From the NCBI GenBank assembly GCA_008704415.1, contig VXIS01000151.1:42424-106423 (forward strand): 64,000 nucleotides of DNA, given 5' to 3'. This DNA is from Sphaerosporella brunnea. Taxonomy: Eukaryota > Ascomycota > Pezizomycetes > Pezizales > Pyronemataceae. The notes beneath the pieces are model-generated. The model searched no databases. It was not told where the DNA came from and saw only the letters and a program-made list of their open reading frames with translations. The position numbers were made by a program, and so were the translations under genes. Each line of letters begins with the position of its first letter. The first letter of the stretch is position 1. Shown one piece after another: positions 33,444 to 44,200 of the stretch.

Positions 33444-34119
33444 TCATTTTTTGTGTCTGTGTTTTTTGCCGGTGGAGGTTGGTTGGTTGGTTGGTTGGTT
33501 GGCAAGCGACGTTATGCTTTTGAGTGTGGGTTCCAAGATTCGAACCTTTGAGCCTGTTCGGCGCCCCCAGTTTCAGCTCGCAAAATCACGATTTTGGCTT
33601 GACGCTATTCCTTCGATCTGAAAAAAAAAAAAAAAAACCCCGGTTGCCCCTGAACGGGCCCTTAAATACTTATGTATCTTAGATGAGAGTCTATTTGAGC
33701 TGTAGGATATTCTTTCCGTTTGGCATCTCCCACCATCCGATCAAAAAAGCGATACCATACATATCACAGTCATCCCATGTTTACATAAGTACATCACATA
33801 TGCGATCCACGAAGGTACACACAGAGCCGATGGATGAATCTTCATTCGCGGATTCTCGCCTTGTGATTGAGATGAGTGCTTGAGTCGCCCCATCACTGTG
33901 CATCATTGTGAATCACTCGGATATGCAACATGGCATTCTCACTCGGAGCTCGGTCACACAACATGAAAGAAACCCTTGCAGCTTGGAGCTTAGAGAGAGA
34001 AAGTGTTTTGCTGATGAATTGGCGTTCAACCGGTTCGACAGGAGAGAACCAACTTCAGTCGACCGAGAGATAATTGACAAAACGTTCAATAACAGCGAAC
34101 TTCAATGCAGCCATCACCC
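33444..34119. other. Intergenic region with TTGG microsatellite and poly-A
   Basis: It holds a short (TTGG)n run at about 33479-33502 and an A-rich tract at about 33621-33637. A plus-strand frame at 33908-34312 overlaps the next gene antisense and has no recognisable content. Confidence 0.5.
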
Positions 34120-35019
34120 TCAAGTCACAACAGCGCCAAACCAGCTCCTCACATCCGCTGCCCTACCCCACTCCGTCATCTCTCTAGCCTCCCACGGCCT
34201 CTTCAACTCCTCCCTATCGCGCACGGGGTTCGGCTCCACCGGGGTGTATACAGGCTGTCTTTTATTCAACTCCCTCCTATCCTCTTCCGTGAACTCGGGT
34301 GTTTCTGGGTGATACCACTGAGGGCAAGAGCAGGCATCCGCTCCCATGGCAACGCCCTCAAGCCGATCTCCATACTTATGCAAGCGGTCGATGTGTTCCT
34401 GAAGCATGTCTTGGGTCTTCTCCAAAACGGCTATTAGGCTATCGATGCTACCCCCCCGCATGGGTATCGCACGGCATTGTAGGAGAATCTTGTATGGCCC
34501 TGGGTCGGCGTCACCGAGGAGCTCCAGGTACTCGGGCTCCTCGTCCTGAGCGTAAAAACGCTCAGGGAAAGCACTGAGAGGTAGCGTGGGTATTGGCGCC
34601 ATTGGTGGTAGTTGGTACGCCTCGCAACGCGGCTGTCTTTTTGCATGCCTGTTGCTGTAGTCATACAGCGGCGGCGGCGGCCCACTCTCCAGATATGGAA
34701 GAGCCAAGTCGTCCGGCTGGTGGAAGAGAGTCATCGGCGGCGGCGCAGGATTGTGAACTGGTAGCAATGCCAGCGGCGGGGACTCCTTGAGCGGAACGGC
34801 GAGGACATATGCGCTCTGCTCTATCCCGGCATGCGTTTCGGTGTTGTCGGTGACTACGATCACCCCTTTGATCTCGGGAAAGAGATGGAGGCAGTTCCCT
34901 ATGATGTCAGGACCCCAATCCATCACGTGGAGAGGGGAAGTACGCGCTATCTCCTCGGCGACTGTCCATTGATTCATCGGTGCAGCTGCAGTAGCGGTAA
35001 AATCGCCTCGTCGATCCAT
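34120..35019 (-). CDS. Hypothetical protein, unrecognised
   Basis: A 299-aa frame from ATG at 35019. The protein is Pro-rich in the middle (PPLALLPVHNPAPPP and SGPPPPLYDY). A predicted helical stretch near residue 200-225 (LIAVLEKTQDMLQEHIDRLH) could form a short coiled coil. The acidic/basic C-terminus contains PVYTPVEPNPVRDREELKRPW. No signal peptide or membrane segment is seen. The open frame continues upstream to a plausible acceptor at 35092, where a 52-nt GT-AG intron (35092-35143) would join an exon that has no ATG of its own except at the junction, so the true N-terminus may be longer. Function unknown. Confidence 0.6.
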   Translation of the reverse strand: MDRRGDFTATAAAPMNQWTVAEEIARTSPLHVMDWGPDIIGNCLHLFPEIKGVIVVTDNTETHAGIEQSAYVLAVPLKESPPLALLPVHNPAPPPMTLFHQPDDLALPYLESGPPPPLYDYSNRHAKRQPRCEAYQLPPMAPIPTLPLSAFPERFYAQDEEPEYLELLGDADPGPYKILLQCRAIPMRGGSIDSLIAVLEKTQDMLQEHIDRLHKYGDRLEGVAMGADACSCPQWYHPETPEFTEEDRRELNKRQPVYTPVEPNPVRDREELKRPWEAREMTEWGRAADVRSWFGAVVT

Positions 35020-37474
35020 CGCCACTGCGGCTGGCGGTTTGAAGGGAATGATGGGAGTCCATCGTAGTGTAGGTTCCGTTTGATGGAGTATCTGCCAACA
35101 TCAGTTGTCTCGACCTCGCTATTTTTGTTTGAGTTTCGGATACCATCTGGCTGGGTGATGTACACTGTAGGAGAGGAGAGAGATGAATTCTCTCAATCCC
35201 ATCGAGCCACAACTTGTGCAGCGAGGAGAAGCGGATATATAATGAGGGATTCAAAATAGCGTTCGACAGAACCGAGAAGCTTCAGACTCAGAGACTTCTT
35301 TTACCCTTTTTCTTCTCGTCTGGCCAGGTAGCTTAATAGATACTTTTACACATGTACACACGATTTTAAGAGGGAGCAGATGTCCTTCAAGCTGTCAGTG
35401 ATTGTGGAGCTCTATGCTGCCCCATTTTGCGATCGTATTCTGGCAAAATTTAGGGTGTTGTATGCACAGGTATATATAGCAAAGGTATTCTTGGGCGGGC
35501 GAGAAAGCATCAGACTAGGTACCTAGATGTATCCGGACGCGAGCATTCGGAGTTGTTGATGTTGCCATTGATGCCATTAGGGGGATTCACGGTTGAGAAT
35601 AGACAGTTTTAGCGTAAAATGAGCCCTTCTATTAAGGCTAATAGACGCACGAAGCGCGCCAGAATAGAAAATTCACGAAGGAGCTCAGGAGCTTCTGCTG
35701 CATTCTATGCTCCCCTCTATTAACGCTAACAAAGTGCGCCATAACTGTTTATGGCTAGGAGCAAAAAAAAAAAAAAAAACGCCAAGGCGCTTCAGGTGCC
35801 AAGCCATACCGACTATTCCACGTTTGGAACTAGTGTACAAAAAAGAATGAACTGCTCGCAAAAGAGGTGTTTCACGGTTCATTCTATTCTACGAGGTTTA
35901 GTCTGGTTTAGGCGCGCATAGAAGTCAGAATAGACCGGTTCTATTCTGAACCGTGAATCCCCCTATTGATGACTCTTACCCCCACCACTCACTCCCGAAT
36001 GTTATGTTATGACCTGCGAGAAGTATGTATGGGTCTGCCGGCTATACCTACATATGCCAGCGGGTGTTTCTTCTCCGCAGCGATCCCCGAGCATCGTATT
36101 CCAAATCCTCTTGTCCGATACGTGCAGGGGCAGTGGAATACCAACCCAGTTTCTCGATTCTAGTTAGCCTGGAAGGGCGTCAAATATACAGCGGCAAATT
36201 ATTAGCGCGTAGCCGCTGAATAACACTATTTGGCACCCAAGGTCCCCAAGATAGGTATATACCGACAGACGACGGCGCCACCGAATACGCTGAGCGGCTG
36301 GTTATTTGCAGCATTCCACGGCCAACCCGCCGATGGAGAGTGGGCCCCTGTTCCGTATAAAAGCTCACAGTGCGGTCTGGTTGTCGACTTTGGTTGGTTT
36401 GTAAAGATCACTGTCATCAGGCTTCCCGCACACGCTGTCCACGACGGCAACTGCAAGTGAGTCTCAACGCCTATACCTACCGCAGTGCATATACTTACCA
36501 AAGTCATCACTGCCCCACAAAAGATGTTTGCAAGTGCACGTTGCGGAAAGCGGCAGCATGTAAATTGATCTCCATTCCTTCCGTTGCAAATCCACGGGTC
36601 ATCTCCGAGTCGTTTCAGGTCGTCAGAGTCTTGGCTCCCATGACCCGCTTCTGGAATTCCACGATGTAGCTGCCGATAAGCAGAGGTGGGTTTGAAGCAT
36701 AAGATGACCAGGGCAGCGCAAAAATCTCTGAGGTCAAGAGATCATGTGGCTGGGTTCTGCGGTTCAACGCGGCCGAGACAACGAAAGCGATGTGCACGGG
36801 TACACGTTGCGGAACTTTTGGGGGGGGGGGGGGTGCGGCAGGTTGCGGGAGGAAGCTGTTTCGGTATGCTGCGAAGCCGCAGCTGTCCACTCATCACGCC
36901 CACGGCTGTCTCCTATGTATCGGGTTCTGTACCGGATAACCGAACTGACAACATCTCCACGCGGGGCAGAAAAAAAAAAAAAGAAAAAAAAAAAGCTGTC
37001 CCTGCTGGCCGGGTACCGACGGTTACACCCGGCGCGCGTGTTGCAGCGCCCATGCAAGGTGCATGTCTTGTGTCATACATATCCGCACATACCGTTGTCT
37101 TTGCTCAATCAATCTATGTAGCCCCTTGATAAACCGACTTCAAAGGAAGGCAAGATATATTCTACATACAACTCCACCAGACGGGCAGGCGGCTGGGCTA
37201 CGATCATGAGTTTGTGACTCCCTCCGGAGCTGCTGGTGGGGAAACATACCGGAGGCTTGAATCCCACTCGCTTGAAGTGCACCAGTTTGGTTAGACGGCC
37301 CCCGAGTCCCAGCTCAGGGTGGGAATGTTCGTTCAATAGGTTGCTCGCACTCGGAGCTAACGGCATTGTTGAACTACAAGCACTTAAAAGACCAGAACTG
37401 CCCCCTCTCAGACAGAACGCCAGCAGTCAGACCCGCCTCCCGCCGCCTGAGTCAAACTCAATCCACTTCAAGCC
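35020..37474. other. Intergenic region separating NRPS/P450 locus and housekeeping block
   Basis: The stretch is 2.4 kb and contains the 384-bp MITE described separately, an A-rich run (35764-35780), a G-run near 36820-36833 and an A-rich patch near 36970-36993. No gene with domains or a good exon chain is seen. The last few hundred bases are the promoter of the aminotransferase gene. Confidence 0.5.
35580..35963. mobile_element. MITE-like non-autonomous DNA transposon (TA target)
   Basis: The 384-bp element has terminal inverted repeats of 24 bp with one mismatch: the left end starts GGGGGATTCACGGTTGAGAA, and the right end is its inverted copy with C in place of the second-block G. It is flanked by TA on both sides (35578-35579 and 35964-35965), the duplication made by Tc1/mariner transposases. 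It has no coding capacity. A third partial copy of the end (TTCACGGTTC, near 35873) and imperfect internal repeats (around 35622-35665 and 35705-35745) lie inside, together with an A17 run. Confidence 0.85.
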
Positions 37475-38883
37475 ATGGCCCCACCCGCACCCATTGTCGC
37501 CGACCTCACCACCGTGGCGGTCAAATATGCCCTCTTGGATAACAATTCTACTGCTTCGCCCACCCCCGCTAAAGCTTCCAATGGTGAACTAGCGCTCGCC
37601 GAACTTGACTCCTCAAAGTTGAAGGTCACCATAACCAACTCTCCCAAGCCCTACTACAGACCAGAAACCTCGCAATGGGGCAGAGCGGATGCAACTACCG
37701 ACCACTGGATCACAGTTCGTTGGACCGATACTGTTGGATGGCATGCTCCCGAGCTGCGCCCATACACCCGTATGGACCTCTGGCCGACAGCTTCTTGCCT
37801 GCACTATGCCACCGAATGTTTTGAAGGACTGAAGGCGTACCGTGGTTACGATGGCAAGATTCGGTTGTTCCGCCCATCTCGCAACACTGCTCGCCTCTTG
37901 GTCTCTTCTACCCGCATTTCATGTCCTGGCTTCTCCCCGAGTGCTATGGAGGAGCTGATCAAGGCTCTGCTGTCCGTTGATGCTGAGAAGTGGCTCCCTG
38001 AGCCTGGAACTTTCATTTACATCCGCCCCACCATGATCGGTGCTGGGCGCGCCCTTGGCGGTAAGTATCTTGTGCGCCGCATGCCGAGCTCCAGCTGACT
38101 TTTCAAATAGTCCAGAAGCCTCGCGAGGCCTTCTTCTACATCATCATGGCTTTATTCCCCAAGTTGGACAACCCCATGAAGCTCCTTGCTAGCTCTGAGG
38201 ACAGCATCCGCGCCTGGCCAGGGGGATTCGGATATGCCAAGGTTGGTGCCAACTACGGACCTTCTCTGATGGCGCAGAAGGAGGCCCAGATCCGTGGCTA
38301 CGATCAAATTCTATGGCTGTTCGGCCCAGACGCGTCCGTGACCGAGGCTGGCGCCTCCAACTTTTTCTGCATTATCCGCTCCAAGGTTACCGGCAAGCTC
38401 GAGTTGATTACCGCTCCGTTAGACGACAAGATCATCCTCGACGGTGTCACCAGGAGATCCGTTCTAGAACTTGCTCGTGAGCGCCTGGCGGATGAGCTCG
38501 AGGTCGTGGAGAGGAAATACACCATGGCAGATTTGGCCTCCGCACACGACGAGGGCCGCCTCGTCGAGGCCTTTGCCGCCGGTACCGCTTTCTTCGTCGC
38601 TCCCGTCACCCGGATTCACTTCCGTGGCAAGGACATCGTGCCCACGAAGACCGATGGCGAAGAGACCTATACCAACACGATCAAGCAGTGGCTGGCGCAG
38701 ATCATGTACGGCAAGGTCGAGCATGAGTGGGCTGTGGTGGTTGAAGAGAAGGGATTCAAGAGTGAAGCCGTCAGCGAGGCCGAGATCGAGGAGATGGTTA
38801 AGAAAATTAAGGAGCTCAAGGCCTCTAGAGCGTGGCAGGCTGCTTTTGAGAAGGTGAAGAGCGAAGAACTCGGCGACGCGTGA
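37475..38883 (+). CDS. Branched-chain amino acid aminotransferase
   Basis: A class IV PLP enzyme that interconverts Leu, Ile and Val with their 2-oxo acids. Two exons (37475-38060 and 38111-38883; 50-nt GT-AG intron) give 452 aa, with ATG in good context (GCCATGG). The fold is evident from LHYATECFEGLKAYRG, FIYIRPTMIG and GFGYAKVGANYGPSL, where Lys239 is the Schiff-base lysine. VTEAGASNFF and LDGVTRRSVLELA complete the PLP site. The first 45 residues look like an extension that may target mitochondria, though they are not clearly amphipathic. The C-terminus is a charged helix. It lies about 4.6 kb beyond the second P450; it could feed precursors to the NRPS, but its flank of housekeeping genes favours primary metabolism. 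Confidence 0.95.
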
Positions 38884-40331
<1,448 letters not shown>

Positions 40332-41264
40332 CGGTTTTGCGTTCATGGGTATCTGGAGCATCATCCTAGATGAGCTAAAGCGGGGGGGGGGGGGGTCAAT
40401 AAATCTGCTGGGCTTCTTACTAGATACAGTTCTGTCGAATCAATTGCTGCTTTTATCAAGTTTTATGTGATTGATGAATCGGTTCACCAGCCATACACTT
40501 GCGGATGGAGGTTGTACTGTGATGAATTCGCTCCGAGGGGTTGCCCCTCGAAATCTCGATGCCACGGACTCGGCCGCAGTCGTGAAGACGGCTTTTCATC
40601 CCATTCCTTGATGTATGTAGGGATGTAGAGCAGATTCTATAGCGCACCCGCATGTGCTGTTGGCGATTGGACTCCTTCAATCGCATCACAGATCTGCTTT
40701 CCACGTGGAACTCACTTTTAAAAATAATTGCTTATCCTTGCGTCATCGCTCGCTACTCTGACCAACCAGCTCGCCGGCTTGGCTGATCGAGATTAGATAA
40801 CGGGATCGATTTCTCACTAAAACGACTAGCGCCGTCTCCCGCATTTCGCTTCCCGCTTCCTTCCTTCCTTCCTTCCTTCTTTTCCATCGACAGACCGACC
40901 CAACAACCAGTTCCTCAACTAGCCGTTGAACCCGCTCTACGATACCCACCTCAACCTTTTCGACCACCCGCGACAACTTTTCCCTAAAGCTATAGTACAC
41001 CTACACTCTTGTCGAACAACCTTCAATCGCCGAGTAGAGTACAGTAAGTACTACATGCTCATTCTTCACGGCCTTTCCCAGCCTTCTTTCCCGTACCACG
41101 CGCTTTTTTTTCTTTTTTGAGCCTCACATTTTGAGCCTCAACCTTAACCACACCCACCTTACGCGTAAGTCAATCCACACTTGCTTCGTCGCGTCTCCTC
41201 ATCATCAACACCACATTTTACTGATCGCCATTTCTCGCGCAGCTACCAATCGCGTCTTCGCGCG
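40332..41264. other. Intergenic region between hemB and the repeat-protein gene
   Basis: It contains a G13 run (about 40382-40394), a (CCTT)n stretch near 40859-40880 and a pyrimidine-rich leader that is probably the 5' UTR, perhaps with an intron, of the next gene. No gene is supported. Confidence 0.5.
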
Positions 41265-44200
41265 ATGGATTCCGACCACCCACCCGTGCCGCCAGGCAAA
41301 TCTAAAGGTTACTCTTACTTCTGCTCGGAAGAGAACAAATCGAGGATGTTTGGGCCGCCAAGCAAATCGCCTATCGGCAGCAAAACGCCCACTCCTCCGA
41401 ACTCTTCCAATGATCGCGACAGGACCGAAAACGCGATTAACATGACACCGATGCGATCGACACCTCCTTTTGCCTCTTCGGCGACTGCTCCAAGCAACCC
41501 CGAGTCGGCGCGTTCCGCAATGCCACCTCCCCAATCTACAACATTTAAGGCACCGCCGCGACGAATCACAAAATCAGGACCCACCCGTCAACCATTCCGA
41601 CCTGGTGTTGTCGAGGAGGAAAAACCATATCAATATTTCAAGGCCGAGATGACTCCTGGCTTGAAAGCTGGGAGCAGGCGTTCGCCAGGACACTGGGCCC
41701 AAGATGCTTCTTTCATGTACTTTCATAGAGCCTCGGATATCGACCCTGATAATGCACCCATGGCGAAAGCGCTCATGGGTAGCGAAGGTCTTACGAAGGG
41801 CTCGAAAATTTCCACCTTTTCATCACGCGCGACCACAGCGAGGTCAAATGCTTCATCAAGTGGGGCAACGAGCTCCACAGCAGGTGTTCAGTCAGCGAAC
41901 CGACCACAAATCTCCTTCGCGGAGAGGGTCGAGATGAACTTAGGCATGAACGCGCGCGCTGAGCCGTCTACTAAGCCGACGACTAGCGCTTCGTTTCCCA
42001 GCTATGCTACCCCTACACGATCAGATGCTCTATCAAGTACATCACAGAGCTTCACCGAAGGTGTTCAGCCAGAGAACCCCCCCAAGAAACTTACTTTTGG
42101 CGAGAGGGTGAGACAGAAAGGAGAGGCATCCATTGGGTATCTCGCTAGAGCAATCCATGCACGGAGGCTTCGCAAGGATGCTGAGAGGAAACCGAGGGCT
42201 GATGCTACCGCGCTGGCGACTCCTGGCCTTACGACTTCTATCGTCAAGGATGATGCTCTTGTCAGGGACATACCTTCGAGCGGAAAGGCCGAAGCTACTC
42301 ATGCGGACTCTCCATATTCATCCACTCGGCCACGATCTGCATTTAGGAAGAGCTTAACTCCGAAATCCGATCCTATGGCGTCTATCAGGAGGGCCGGGGA
42401 GGCCCTCAGATCTGCCAGGAAAGATACTGCAGATGCCGAGAAAGAGGCCTACAGAGCAGGCCTCAGAGCAGTGCGCGAACTTCCGATCGAGGTGGAGGGT
42501 GAAACCGTCAACCAAACTCCGCAAGAGGCTTCGTCTTTTGTCGAAGAATCTACCGAGGTTGACACTGGCCCTGAGTCAGATGCTATGGATGATCTTGTCC
42601 AGGAATCTGACGAAGAGTCTGAGTACCAATCTGAAGAGGAGTCGGACGAGGGAGAGGAGGTTGAAGCTTCAGTTGCGCCAGATGCTCAGTCAATATTGGG
42701 ATCAACTCAGGTAAGTTAACATGTTCAGCGCACTTTGCTTCTCATTCATGATAGCTAATGCAATTCTAGTCTCCTTTCGTTGGACCAGCTGGCCCCGTTA
42801 AGAAGCCTACCCCAACTCAGGTCATAGATTTGACGTCGGATGATGATGAAGAACAATCAGCTGCAGATACCCCAACTGAAGTCATAGATTTGACGGCGAG
42901 TGATGATGAAGAATCCGCTTCAGATCCCGAAGAAGACGAGAAAGATTCAGATCTTGACGACGAAGACGAAGTGGGCATTCTCAGAGAAGAGGACACCTTC
43001 ACGATTCACGTTGACGATGAACGGATTTTCGACGAGGAAGCATCATATGAAGGCGACTATGATGCCGATTTTGACCATGAGTCGGTTGATGGAAACGAAT
43101 CCTTCGGATTAAGCGACTCCTTTATCGAGGGCGATTCAACTGGATTTGTTGCCGTGAAGGCAGAAAAGCAAACCGAGTCTGTCGAGGCGGATGATACTGT
43201 CGGGTTGACGACCACATTCATTGAAGGCAACACGACCGTCGATGTTGGCTCAAGTGCAGAGCAACCAATACTTCTCGATAACTCCGATGAAGAAATGGAG
43301 CTTAGTCAATCCTCTCTCCTGGATGAAGCAACGAATTCGGTCCCTATGGATTTGGACAAGCCGCAACCAAAGGATTCTATCGTCCAGGGGGCGGAGAACG
43401 ATGATCAAGACAAGCCAGATGATACAGGTTCAATGCTTCCTGAAGAGTTCACCCAAAAGGATGACAGCATTGCTGTCGGAGAGGAGTCGATCGTTGAGGA
43501 CGATGACCAAGACGAGCCAGATGATACAGGTTCAATGCTTCCCGAAGAGTTCACCCAAAAGGATGACAGCATTGCTGTCGGAGAGGAGTCGATCGTTGAG
43601 GACGATGACCAAGACGAGCCAGATGATACAGGTTCAATGCTTCCCGAAGAGTTCACCCAAAAGGATGACAGCATTGCTGTCGAAGAGGAGTCGATCGTTG
43701 AGGACGATGACCAAGACGAGCCAGATGATACAGGTTCAATGCTTCCCGAAGAGTTCACCCAAAAGGATGACAGCATTGCTGTCGGAGAGGAGTCGATCGT
43801 TGAGGACGATGACCAAGACGAGCCAGATGATACAGGTTCAATGCTTCCCGAAGAGTTCACCCAAAAGGATGACAGCATTGCTGTCGGAGAGGAGTCGATC
43901 GTTCAAGAGACAGAGGACGATGACCAAGACGAGCCAGATGATACAGGTCCAATTCTCCCGAAAGATTTCACTTTTCCGGTTGATGGCATTACTGTCGAAC
44001 AGGACCAGCAACCTGAGCCGGTCACAAAGGAACCTAAGCCAGTTCAGGACGTCGCATACGATTCTCAAGGTCAACTAGCCGCTGATAATCTTTCACCATT
44101 AAAACGAGAACTACCTCTGGAAGAAGAGGAACCTGGGCCACTGAGAATGGAGTATACCCCAGATAGAAGAGAACCACTTTTCAAGGCACCTCCTCTGCCA

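Noticed and set aside
36615..37129. Small frames of 91-147 aa between the MITE and the aminotransferase
   Set aside because: They cross G-runs and A-runs, overlap on both strands and have no domain.
43221..44078. 285-aa plus-strand frame and 157-aa minus-strand frame
   Set aside because: Alternative frames of the 102-bp array inside the repeat-protein gene.
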